Origin: Christiangramia bathymodioli
GTDB taxonomy: Bacteria > Bacteroidota > Bacteroidia > Flavobacteriales > Flavobacteriaceae
Reading direction: 5' to 3'
Length of the DNA stretch: 64,000 bases
Assembly (NCBI GenBank): GCA_009735695.1
Contig: SRSL01000003.1
Coordinates: 682,001-746,000, forward strand
The position numbers were made by a program, and so were the translations under genes. The first letter of the stretch is position 1, and each line of letters begins with the position of its first letter. Positions 39,014-47,175 of this stretch are shown in pieces. The notes beneath the pieces were generated by a model. It worked only from the letters and a program-made list of their open reading frames with translations. It did no database searches and was not told where the DNA came from.

Positions 39014-39671
39014 TAAACTGATACTATTAGTCGATGATCATCCATTAATATTAGAAGGATATAAAAATGTTCTATTAAACACCAAGTTCAATAATAGCCA
39101 TAATTACACTATACAGCTTGCTGAAAATTTATCCGATGCGCATCGCTACCTATTCGAAACAAATAATAAATACGATATAGTGTGTCTGGATATGAATTTA
39201 CCTGCAAGTGAAAATTTGGGATTATATTCTGGCGAAGATTTAGGAATAAAACTAAGAGCTAAAAACCCGGATATTGCTTTGATAGTATTGACTATGTTCG
39301 ATGATAACTTCAGAATATACAATCTAATTCGAAACTTGAATCCTGAAGGTTTTTTAATTAAAAAAGATGTCAAACCTTTTGATCTTGCAAAAGCTTTTTC
39401 AGATGTCGTCGAGGGAAAAACATATTATAGTGCTACGGTTAACAGTTTAATTCGAAAAAGAATTCAACAGGAGTTCGTTTTGGATAAAATTGATCGCCAG
39501 TTAATTTATTATATATCCAAGGGTGTTAAAACAAAAGATTTACCAGATCTAATACCATTATCCCTAGCAGCAATTGAAAAAAGAAAGCGCCAGATCAAAG
39601 AAGCATTCAAAATTGCTGGACAAGGAGATATTCACCTGATTGATCGTGCACGTGAATTAGGATTTCTATGA
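39006..39671 (+). CDS. NarL/LuxR-type response regulator
   Basis: 221 residues. Receiver with acidic pair Asp10-Asp11 (LLVDDHP), phosphoacceptor Asp62 (VCLDMNLPAS) and the switch Lys in FLIKKDVK; a helix-turn-helix of LuxR type follows (DRQLIYYISKGVKTKDLPDL, SLAAIEKRKRQIKEAF). It overlaps the upstream kinase gene by 8 nt, a cognate pair. It lies directly before the IS3 relic and the peptide cluster; a regulatory link is plausible but not shown. Confidence 0.93.
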   Translation: MNNKLILLVDDHPLILEGYKNVLLNTKFNNSHNYTIQLAENLSDAHRYLFETNNKYDIVCLDMNLPASENLGLYSGEDLGIKLRAKNPDIALIVLTMFDDNFRIYNLIRNLNPEGFLIKKDVKPFDLAKAFSDVVEGKTYYSATVNSLIRKRIQQEFVLDKIDRQLIYYISKGVKTKDLPDLIPLSLAAIEKRKRQIKEAFKIAGQGDIHLIDRARELGFL

Positions 39672-39908
39672 AATTTGAAGTGTACAAATAATATGTCACT
39701 AAACAACTATCGTAACAATTACCTAAAAATAAGAGCATTAATTTAATTCTATTTTAATACAATTAAATTTCAACAAGAATCTCCTGAAAAATTTTTACAC
39801 AATTTTTAAGAAGCATTTCATCTAATATTCCAAAACCGTTCTACTGAGGTACCCCCAAAAATTAGGACAGTAAGTTAAGTTCAAAAATAACCTTAATTAT
39901 ACTGTATT

Positions 39909-40184
39909 ATGACGAGAAGAAAATTCACCTCCAAAATTAAAACGAAAGTAGTTCTGGAAGCCTTGAAAGAACGACAAACGGTCAAAGAACTTGAACAATA
40001 ATTTGAAATTACCACTCAACAGATAAATACCTGGAAGCGGGAATTTCTAAAAGACGCCGATTCAGTTTTTTCCAAAGGTGGCAAATCCAAGAAATCAGAA
40101 GAAGAGGAAAAGAAAGACCAGCTTCTTAAGGTTATTGGGGAGCTTAAAGTGGAGAATGATTTTTTAAAAAACGCCCTGCGATAA
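39909..40184 (+). pseudogene. IS3 OrfA with internal stop
   Basis: Starts MTRRKFTSKIKTKVVLEAL and runs 92 codons to KNALR, with an in-frame TAA at codon 31 (39999-40001) after TVKELEQ. Helix-turn-helix and leucine-zipper parts typical of OrfA are otherwise present. Confidence 0.85.
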
Positions 40185-40207
40185 AACCTTTAGAGGAGCG
40201 TCGAACA

Positions 40208-40590
40208 ATGATATGCAAGGGTCATTCTAAACTCAGCCTTGACCGGCAATGTAAACTATTGCAGATCCACCGCAGTGGAATCTATTATAAGCCTCGTGGA
40301 GAAAGCAAACTCATTTTAGAACTAATGCGCCTGATGGATGAACATTATACCCATAACCCTTTTAAAGGTGCTAGGAGAATGTACACCTGGCTTACCCTGG
40401 ATAAAGGGTATTAGATTAATAAAAGCGCATAGAACGACTTTATTCCAGGGTATTGGTACTTAGAGCCATATGCCAGGGAAACATACCTCCAGGCGAAATG
40501 GCACCAGGGAATAGAAAATGAAATACCCTATAATCGATATTTACAACAACAAATAAAAGCTGATTGCCAAATGAAAAATAGAACTTAATT
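40208..40590 (+). pseudogene. IS3 OrfB fragments
   Basis: The first 68 codons (MICKGHSKLSLDRQCKLLQI, HNPFKGARRMYTWL) match the OrfB N-terminus, then a stop and a large deletion removes the catalytic DDE core. The end resumes near 40500 with HQGIENEIPYNRY. Confidence 0.8.
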
Positions 40591-40784
40591 TAGCAGCTAA
40601 GCTGTCCTAACAAATTAGGGTCCTTCTTAAATATCAAAAAAATTAGTTTATTACTAATTCTAGTTTTTAGTTATAATTCAATTTATTTTTCTACAAAAGA
40701 TTAACTCTTTCAAATGATTAGCAAGTCCCGGTTCGAACTTATACTCGTTGAAAAAAAAAACACATACTACGAAAGATTTTTACT

Positions 40785-42083
40785 TTAGAATATCCCTCTT
40801 ATTTGATAAAAGAAACGTTCAATCAATCTTAAATCCTCTGTTATTATTTCTGCAGTGCCACTCATTTCTTGCTTAAAATCAATTTCCTTATCATAAGAAG
40901 TGATTAAATTTTCTGGTAAGGCTACATCAACATAATAAAATCCATCTTCATCAGGTATGGCTGAAATATTCTTTACGGTTCCATTTAAAATACCAAACTC
41001 AGAGTCAGGATAATTGTCTATTTTTATATTGACGTCTTGTTCAATTTTAATCTTTCCTGAATTCTGCGACGGGGTTTTTAGTTTTGCAACATAGTATGAA
41101 GTTTCGCTAGGTATGATAGTAAACACCAAATCACCACTTTTGACTGTTTGGTTATTATTATAAAAGTTTAGGAACGATACGCGCCCTTCGATGGCTGACT
41201 TTAAAACGTAAGTATTTTCCCAATCATTTATAGCTTTCTTTAATTGAGAAAAAGATTGAATAACCTTTTTGAGCATTAAAAGTTCTTCTCTTTCTTGGTT
41301 TATTTCTGTACCTTTTTTTGTTTTATTAGCATTACTGATAGATTCCTTTAATTGCGAGATTGAGGTTTCGAAATTCTTAAAGTTTCGTTCCGCCTGTGCA
41401 TATTCTAATTGCGTTCCCTCAAAATCCTGCGTTGAAATCACTCCTTTTTCATATAATTGTTGATTTCTCTGTAAATCCCTTCTTTTAATATCAAGTTCAT
41501 TCCTGTTTAGTTCTCTTTGGGATTTTAAACTTTTCAATCTACTGTTAAGTTCTTTAATTGAATATTTATTAGCCAAAGCCTCATTTGCAAACGGTCTTAG
41601 TTCTTTATTAAGAATATATTGAAAATAACTATTCTCGAATAATGCAAATTGCGTTTCAATTTCACCTAAAAAAAGAATGGGAAGCTTATCAATTGGAAAA
41701 CTGAAATTTGTTTTATCAAATTTCAATGTATCAACAACCTTTTTTAGCAAATAGACATCTTCATAATTTGCGGAATTCTCTATGACCGCCAACGGCTGAC
41801 CTCTGGTTACGTGCTCATTATCTGTAACCAAAATCGCCTCCAATTTTCCACTGGTCTTTGCATACTCCTTATGAGGTGGAATGTTTGAAGTTATTACTGC
41901 TTCAGACGGAATAATATCAGGATATTTTACGAACCACGAAAAAAATAGTACTAACACAATTAATCCTAAAAATAACCCATTGCCCCAGCGTATCATCCAG
42001 TGAGGAACCCGGGTGAGTATTTCTTGAACTTCTTCACTTCTTAGTTCTATATTATTTAATATGTCCGATTTTTTATTTTCCAA
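40785..42083 (-). CDS. HlyD-type secretion adaptor
   Basis: 432 residues. One N-terminal membrane helix (GLFLGLIVLVLFFSWFV, about 34-50), lipoyl-like halves (GKLEAILVTDNEHVTRGQPL and SAIEGRVSFLNFYNNNQTV) around a coiled-coil (about 165-285), and a beta domain ending with MSGTAEIITEDLRLIERFFYQI, typical of bacteriocin-export adaptors. Its start overlaps the exporter gene's end by 11 nt, so the two are co-translated. Last gene of the peptide cluster; it should link the exporter to an outer-membrane duct that is not encoded here. Confidence 0.92.
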   Translation of the reverse strand: MENKKSDILNNIELRSEEVQEILTRVPHWMIRWGNGLFLGLIVLVLFFSWFVKYPDIIPSEAVITSNIPPHKEYAKTSGKLEAILVTDNEHVTRGQPLAVIENSANYEDVYLLKKVVDTLKFDKTNFSFPIDKLPILFLGEIETQFALFENSYFQYILNKELRPFANEALANKYSIKELNSRLKSLKSQRELNRNELDIKRRDLQRNQQLYEKGVISTQDFEGTQLEYAQAERNFKNFETSISQLKESISNANKTKKGTEINQEREELLMLKKVIQSFSQLKKAINDWENTYVLKSAIEGRVSFLNFYNNNQTVKSGDLVFTIIPSETSYYVAKLKTPSQNSGKIKIEQDVNIKIDNYPDSEFGILNGTVKNISAIPDEDGFYYVDVALPENLITSYDKEIDFKQEMSGTAEIITEDLRLIERFFYQIRGIF

Positions 42084-44274
42084 GCTCTAATTGATTTTTT
42101 ACCAGATTATAGTAGTCGCTCCTATTTTTAATAAGTTCGGCGTGAGCGCCAACTTCAACTATCTTTCCTTTATCCAGAACCACAATTTGGTCAGCATTCT
42201 TTACCGTGCTCAAACGATGAGCTATAACTACTACTGTTTTATTCCTAAAAAAAGTATTCAGCTTTTCTATTATAATTTTTTCATTATTAGAATCCAAAGC
42301 GCTCGTAGCTTCATCAAAAAATAAAAAATTAGGATTTTTATAAACCGCTCTCGCAATGAGCAATCGTTGTTTTTGCCCTGTACTAAGGCCAACACCTTCC
42401 ATACCAATTTTAGTGTTATAGGATAAGGGTAAACTTTCTATATACTCTTTGATATTCGCTACGTCCACAGCATGCGCCATTTTCTTTTTATCAACATAAT
42501 TCTCACCTACGGCAATGTTATTTGCTATTGAGTCATTGAAAATATAACCCTCTTGCATAACTACACCACATTGTCTCCTCCAAGCTTTTTGTGATAAATT
42601 TTTAAGGTCCTGGTTTCCAAGTTTTATAACGCCCTTCACTGGATCATAGAACTTTAATAGCAGTTTCATTAACGTTGTTTTTCCACTTCCGCTTACTCCT
42701 ACGATTGCCGTAACCCTGTTGGACGGAATGGTTAAGTCTAAATCTTTCAAAATTAATTGGTCAGAGCCTATATATCGGAACGATAAATTTTCCAATTTTA
42801 AATCTTGATCCAATTTTATATCATTTATTTTTTCAAATGCAAAAGAATCTTCATCCTCTTTATTGTGGATTTCAGATAATCGATTTAGAGAAATCCTAGC
42901 ATCTTGAATCTCTCGGACAAAATTAATAAGCTGTGAAATGGGAGAATTTAATTGCCCGACTATATAGCTAATAGCCAGCATCATTCCTAAAGTGATATCT
43001 CCATCAATAACCAATTTTGCAGATAAAATAGTAATTAGGATATTTTTGAGCTCATTAATAAAAGAGGAACCTACCCCCTGATACTGCTCTAAAGCTAAGC
43101 CTTCTATCGATACTTTAAATAATCTAGCTTGCACGAATTCCCATCCCCAACGTTTTTGCTTTTCGGCATTATGCAGTTTAATTTCCTGCATACCATTTAT
43201 TAGTTCAATGACTTTGCTTTGCTCTTCACCCACCTCAGAAAATCGCTTGTAGTCCAAATCTTTACGTTTTTTTAGAAAAACAGCGATCCATATAAAATAT
43301 AGAATACTTCCAATCATAAATACTCCGAAAATAGATAGGTCGTAATAGGCGAGTACAAAACTAAAAACGACTAGATTAACCATTGAAAATAGTACATTCA
43401 AAGAAGAGGTTGTTAATATCCGCTCTATACGGTTATGGTCGTTAATCCGCTGTAAAATATCCCCTGTCATCCTGGTATCAAAAAAGGAAATAGGCAAGTT
43501 CATTAGCTTAATAAAGAAATCTGAAACTAAAGAAATATTGATTCGTGTGCTGAGATGCAATAATATCCAGCCTCTTATCACCTCAATACCAGTTCTACCT
43601 ATAAACAATGTAATTTGCGCAATAAGGATAAGATATATAAAATTTATATCCTGGTTTTTTATACCAACATCAACAACGCTCTGGGTTAAAAAAGGAAAAA
43701 TCAGTTGAAGTAAGCTTGCAGCAATTAAACCTAGTACTAATTGCCAAAAAAAGTTTTTATATTTAAAAAGGTACTTGGTTAACAATCCGAAACCAAGTTT
43801 TTTTTCTCCTGAATCAAAATCAGAATCGTAGAATTTTGGTGTTGGTTCTAATAATAAAGCAATTCCCTCATCAGTTGCAGTTGTGGCATTCTTGCCAATC
43901 CAAAATCTCAAAAATTCTTCTTCATTATAACTTATTAAACCGTAAGCCGGGTCAGAAATATAATATTTACCTTTTTTTATTTTGTATAAAACAACAAAGT
44001 GAACTTCGTTCCAATGAATAACACATGGCAAAGGAGTATCTTTTAGCTTTTCAGCACTTAAATTGACTCCTATAGAACGAAGCCCAATACTCTCTGCCGC
44101 ATCGCTTAGTCCTAATAATGTGCTCCCTGTTCTAATAGTTTCGCTAAGAACTCTAAGTTTTTGGATATCTATTATTCTCCCGTGGTATTTAGCGATTATT
44201 CTTAAACAAGTTGGTCCACAATCCTTACCATCGGCTTGTTTGTAGGATGGGAAAATTCTCTTTTTATACGCCAT
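42073..44274 (-). CDS. Peptidase-containing ABC exporter (C39, PCAT type)
   Basis: 733 residues. N-terminal C39 cysteine peptidase with Gln13, Cys19 (DCGPTCL), His92 (NEVHFVVLY) and Asp108 (SDPAYG), all catalytic positions present; six-helix membrane domain (about 170-440); ATPase with Walker A GVSGSGKTTL, signature LSTGQKQRLLIARA, Walker B FLFFDEATSALD. It should cut the double-glycine leader from the 76-residue peptide and export the core. It lies 7 bp after the glycosyltransferase gene. Confidence 0.96.
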   Translation of the reverse strand: MAYKKRIFPSYKQADGKDCGPTCLRIIAKYHGRIIDIQKLRVLSETIRTGSTLLGLSDAAESIGLRSIGVNLSAEKLKDTPLPCVIHWNEVHFVVLYKIKKGKYYISDPAYGLISYNEEEFLRFWIGKNATTATDEGIALLLEPTPKFYDSDFDSGEKKLGFGLLTKYLFKYKNFFWQLVLGLIAASLLQLIFPFLTQSVVDVGIKNQDINFIYLILIAQITLFIGRTGIEVIRGWILLHLSTRINISLVSDFFIKLMNLPISFFDTRMTGDILQRINDHNRIERILTTSSLNVLFSMVNLVVFSFVLAYYDLSIFGVFMIGSILYFIWIAVFLKKRKDLDYKRFSEVGEEQSKVIELINGMQEIKLHNAEKQKRWGWEFVQARLFKVSIEGLALEQYQGVGSSFINELKNILITILSAKLVIDGDITLGMMLAISYIVGQLNSPISQLINFVREIQDARISLNRLSEIHNKEDEDSFAFEKINDIKLDQDLKLENLSFRYIGSDQLILKDLDLTIPSNRVTAIVGVSGSGKTTLMKLLLKFYDPVKGVIKLGNQDLKNLSQKAWRRQCGVVMQEGYIFNDSIANNIAVGENYVDKKKMAHAVDVANIKEYIESLPLSYNTKIGMEGVGLSTGQKQRLLIARAVYKNPNFLFFDEATSALDSNNEKIIIEKLNTFFRNKTVVVIAHRLSTVKNADQIVVLDKGKIVEVGAHAELIKNRSDYYNLVKNQLELGK

Positions 44275-44281
44275 CCTATAA

Positions 44282-45478
44282 TCAGTTTAACCTTTGGAAG
44301 GTATGAATCGTTCCATCTATTGATATTGTTTTTATTTTGCTTTTTTTCTCATTAACACTGAATCGTTTATATGGAAAATTGTATTGGTAAAAAGAATTGA
44401 AGTAAAATAGAGATGAAAAAATATCAATACCTCTTTCTTTATTAGAATAAGCTATTTTATTCTTCTTGTTTCTGTATAAGAGATGAAAAAACATTCCATT
44501 TAATTCATAACTGCTTTCCTTCAAAACAAAAAAGTTAAAGTTCAAAAATTTGGAAATAAAAAAATCAGTCTTGAATAATAGTCTTTTGAATGCTGGCTTA
44601 ATTTTATTTTGAAAATAGTAGATAAAAAAACCTTGTAATGAATTTTCGTTTTGCTTTCTAATATCATATTTATCAATAAAAAAGATGTCTGGTATTTCAT
44701 TCCATTGCTTTTTTGTAGTGTAAAGATTTCCCTTATATAGGATCAAGTGATATAGAAGTACTTCAAATTCATTTTTAAAAGATAAAAAACCATTATCCCA
44801 TTTTAATTGTCCAGGCAAACCTTCTATGACCAGAAAATCGAAATAAGCAGCTACATTTCCTTTATTGCTTTCTCTTTCTATAACGTGGTGCATACTATCA
44901 ATCTCACATTCAACATCATTGATATTACCGCCCTCCTGAAGGAAATTATGCTTGAAATTACATTCATCAAAACAGTAATGCTTTTCTGATTGAAAAACCT
45001 TTTGGTAGTCCGGGCTATTCATAAAAAGTTCATTACAAATTTTGTTGTTCTTAAATAGCATAAATGACCCCGTTGGGTAATCATTTCTTACAGAGATTAC
45101 ATCATAAGTTTCCAACAGATCCAATGTTATGAAGTCTCTTATTCTCCCAAAAACAATATCTATATCAGTTATACCCCAGAAATCTGTATTTTTAAGATAA
45201 TCTGAAAATATGACCCCATAGGCAGGCTTTAAATCACATAATTTATATGCATATTTTAAATTAATTTCAAAGTCTAATTTTTTGCCTGCTAGCGCATTGA
45301 ATTCCTCAAGGGAAAACGGTAAAATCTTAACATTCCCGGGTAAATCAAATTCTTTTGTAATGCAGTCAGAAAAAATAAGGAATGAAACAGAAGGATTAGT
45401 ACTGCAGGATTTAAGAAATAAGTTAAAATACCATGGAAATTCACCAAAGTAACAAGTAATTAATGTGATATTTTTCAA
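44282..45478 (-). CDS. Putative glycosyltransferase (DUF6625-like)
   Basis: 398 residues. An N-terminal Rossmann-like start (ITLITCYFGEFPWYFNLFLK), then WGITDIDIVFGR with a DxD-type Asp105-Ile-Asp107, then NDYPTGSFMLFKNNKICNEL, the order seen in DUF6625-type proteins, which are found among glycan-synthesis genes. This assignment is by pattern only. The start overlaps the TlpA-like gene's end by 4 nt and the exporter follows 7 bp on, so it belongs to the peptide operon. It may glycosylate the peptide; a cell-surface glycan role is the alternative. Confidence 0.7.
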   Translation of the reverse strand: MKNITLITCYFGEFPWYFNLFLKSCSTNPSVSFLIFSDCITKEFDLPGNVKILPFSLEEFNALAGKKLDFEINLKYAYKLCDLKPAYGVIFSDYLKNTDFWGITDIDIVFGRIRDFITLDLLETYDVISVRNDYPTGSFMLFKNNKICNELFMNSPDYQKVFQSEKHYCFDECNFKHNFLQEGGNINDVECEIDSMHHVIERESNKGNVAAYFDFLVIEGLPGQLKWDNGFLSFKNEFEVLLYHLILYKGNLYTTKKQWNEIPDIFFIDKYDIRKQNENSLQGFFIYYFQNKIKPAFKRLLFKTDFFISKFLNFNFFVLKESSYELNGMFFHLLYRNKKNKIAYSNKERGIDIFSSLFYFNSFYQYNFPYKRFSVNEKKSKIKTISIDGTIHTFQRLN

Positions 45479-46845
45479 TTAAGATCTGAATTTAAGAGTT
45501 TTTCAAATTCTACATTGGAGGGGTTAGGTGCACTTAAAGACACTATTTTTCCTTTTTTATCAATTAAAATATACCTGGGTATTTCTACGATGGCATATTG
45601 TTTTTGAAAATCGGATTTATCGTAAGCTATAAGTTGAGTATTTGTTAAGCCATATTTCTCAATCACTCTCTTCCATTTCTCATAATGTTCCTTTCTATCG
45701 ATCGATATAGAAACAAACTCTATATCTTCATATTTTTCTGCCATTCTTTTAAAAGCAGGAAGTTCTTTAATACAGGGGCCGCACCAGGTGGCCCAAACAT
45801 CTATATAAACGTTTTTACCTCTAAGGCTCTCTAAACTTATGATTTCATTATTTAAACTTTCCAGATCAAAATTTGGAGCCTCTTCGCCTATTTGCAAGTT
45901 TTTTAAGGCTAAATATTGCTCAGTAATATCATTAATGTATTCCTGATTTCTAACTGCTTTTTTATAAGTATTGAAAATATTATCCAGGTTTGGACCCTGT
46001 TTTAATCCATATATCATTTTACGTCGAAATAGATTATCTTTTACATCCCCGCTTGGAAAATCCTTATCTATTTCTCTTAGGTAAGCAAGAACTACATTAT
46101 TCCCGTATTCTTTGCGTTTATCTTTTGCTATTTTCTCGTAATAATACTTAACCATCAAAGGATATCTAAGGGTCTGGGAAAGTGAATAACTCAAAGTATC
46201 TGAGAAGTTTAATGAAGTCAGGTTTTCATAGAAATCGTCACTTAACTCTGGATATACACCTTTTAGGTTAGCATGTATTTTTGGATATAAAAGCTGCTGA
46301 GCAGCTATTTCATAATCAATTTCCTTTATTTCCTGCTTTTTAAAATCAGCCTGGACATTGGCATCATTCAAAAATTTAATGAGATTTCTTTTGTACCTAA
46401 ATAATTCCCCTAAAAATTCAGACTCATTTAAAGAAAAAATGGGCCTTTCATTAAATAACTTTTTTAGTTTCAATTTTTGAAGAAGATATTCGTTTTCTTC
46501 CTGTGAATTACCAGAATATGAAATTTTATTATGAGAATATCGATCAATTACAATTTTTGTTTTGGTTCCGCGCCTTAAGTATAAGGGAATATTATTTCGG
46601 TTGAAAAAGAGATTGTAATATCCTGATAATGGTAAAGTAAGTGTATCTACAAAAGTTTCTAATTTCTCTTTGTCGTTGTTAATTAACTTTTTGTGAGAAT
46701 ACGAACTATTAGAAATTCTTATTTCATCAATTTCTATATTTTTGATTTCGAACTCAAGGATTGTATGCTCTTTATCTACATCTATAGACTCACAGGCGAA
46801 AAGACAAAAAATTAAAAACGTGTAAATAAAAAAAATCTTTCTCAT
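45475..46845 (-). CDS. TlpA-like thiol-disulfide lipoprotein
   Basis: 456 residues. Lipobox FLIFCLFACESID (Cys18). A long helical N-terminal domain (about 90-300) precedes a thioredoxin-like C-terminus with the redox motif CGPC in YIDVWATWCGPCIKELPAF and IPRYILIDKKGKIVSL. TlpA/ResA-like proteins reduce or exchange disulfides in the periplasm. In this cluster it probably adjusts the disulfides of the exported peptide together with the VKOR-DsbA protein. First gene after the peptide terminator. Confidence 0.9.
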   Translation of the reverse strand: MRKIFFIYTFLIFCLFACESIDVDKEHTILEFEIKNIEIDEIRISNSSYSHKKLINNDKEKLETFVDTLTLPLSGYYNLFFNRNNIPLYLRRGTKTKIVIDRYSHNKISYSGNSQEENEYLLQKLKLKKLFNERPIFSLNESEFLGELFRYKRNLIKFLNDANVQADFKKQEIKEIDYEIAAQQLLYPKIHANLKGVYPELSDDFYENLTSLNFSDTLSYSLSQTLRYPLMVKYYYEKIAKDKRKEYGNNVVLAYLREIDKDFPSGDVKDNLFRRKMIYGLKQGPNLDNIFNTYKKAVRNQEYINDITEQYLALKNLQIGEEAPNFDLESLNNEIISLESLRGKNVYIDVWATWCGPCIKELPAFKRMAEKYEDIEFVSISIDRKEHYEKWKRVIEKYGLTNTQLIAYDKSDFQKQYAIVEIPRYILIDKKGKIVSLSAPNPSNVEFEKLLNSDLN

Positions 46846-46858
46846 AAGTTTAAAATAA

Positions 46859-46895
46859 AAAGGTGTAGATTAAACTAATATTAATATACACCTTT
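46859..46895 (-). terminator. Hairpin after the peptide gene
   Basis: On the minus strand AAAGGTGTA and TACACCTTT (perfect 9 bp, 19-nt loop) are followed by TTTATTTT. It lies between the peptide stop (46915) and the TlpA-like start (46845). A leaky terminator here would give much more peptide mRNA than export-gene mRNA, as in many bacteriocin operons. Confidence 0.7.
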
Positions 46896-46914
46896 GTTAA
46901 TCAACAACAACTAA

Positions 46915-47145
46915 TTAGCACCTGCTGTCTCTGTAATAACTTGACCCAGTTATACTAGATCCATGTATTGCACCCGCTTCATCAACACAAGCACAACCGG
47001 AATATCCATTCCCACCATGGAAGGAATAGCTCCCACGTTGATACCCAGGACAGCCCGGAGTCAAACTCCCACTACCACCAGTAATAGAACGCATCTCATC
47101 TCTGGTAAGTTGTTCTTTCATTAATTTCGAATTAAATTTTTTCAT
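46915..47145 (-). CDS. Double-glycine-leader secreted peptide (bacteriocin-like precursor)
   Basis: 76 residues. The leader is 24 residues and ends in EQLTRDEMRSITGG, the GG-Bacteroidales natural-product leader (LsreEmksIxGG). The predicted core is 52 residues, Gly/Ser/Tyr-rich, with four Cys at 32, 51, 53 and 76 and no long hydrophobic helix. This leader is cut by the C39 exporter encoded downstream. The core has several Ser, Thr and Tyr and four Cys, so disulfides and glycosylation are both possible. It lies 30 bp after the VKOR fusion gene. Confidence 0.88.
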   Translation of the reverse strand: MKKFNSKLMKEQLTRDEMRSITGGSGSLTPGCPGYQRGSYSFHGGNGYSGCACVDEAGAIHGSSITGSSYYRDSRC

Positions 47146-47175
47146 AATAAAAATTTTAAAATTGCACCTACTCTA

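Larger units (their letters stand above)
39848..40623 (+). mobile_element. IS3-family relic
   Basis: Inverted ends are visible: TACCCCCAAAAATTAGGACAG on the left and CTGTCCTAACAAATTAGGGTCC on the right. The element is internally deleted (about 780 bp where about 1.2-1.5 kb is usual) and both frames are broken. Its right end and the last codons of its OrfB are nearly identical to the relic at 49301-49860. Confidence 0.85.

Noticed and set aside
40715-40750. tRNA-like TCCCGGTTCGAAC sequence
   Set aside because: The T-loop resembles GTTCGAA, but the flanking bases do not pair and no acceptor, D or anticodon arms are found.
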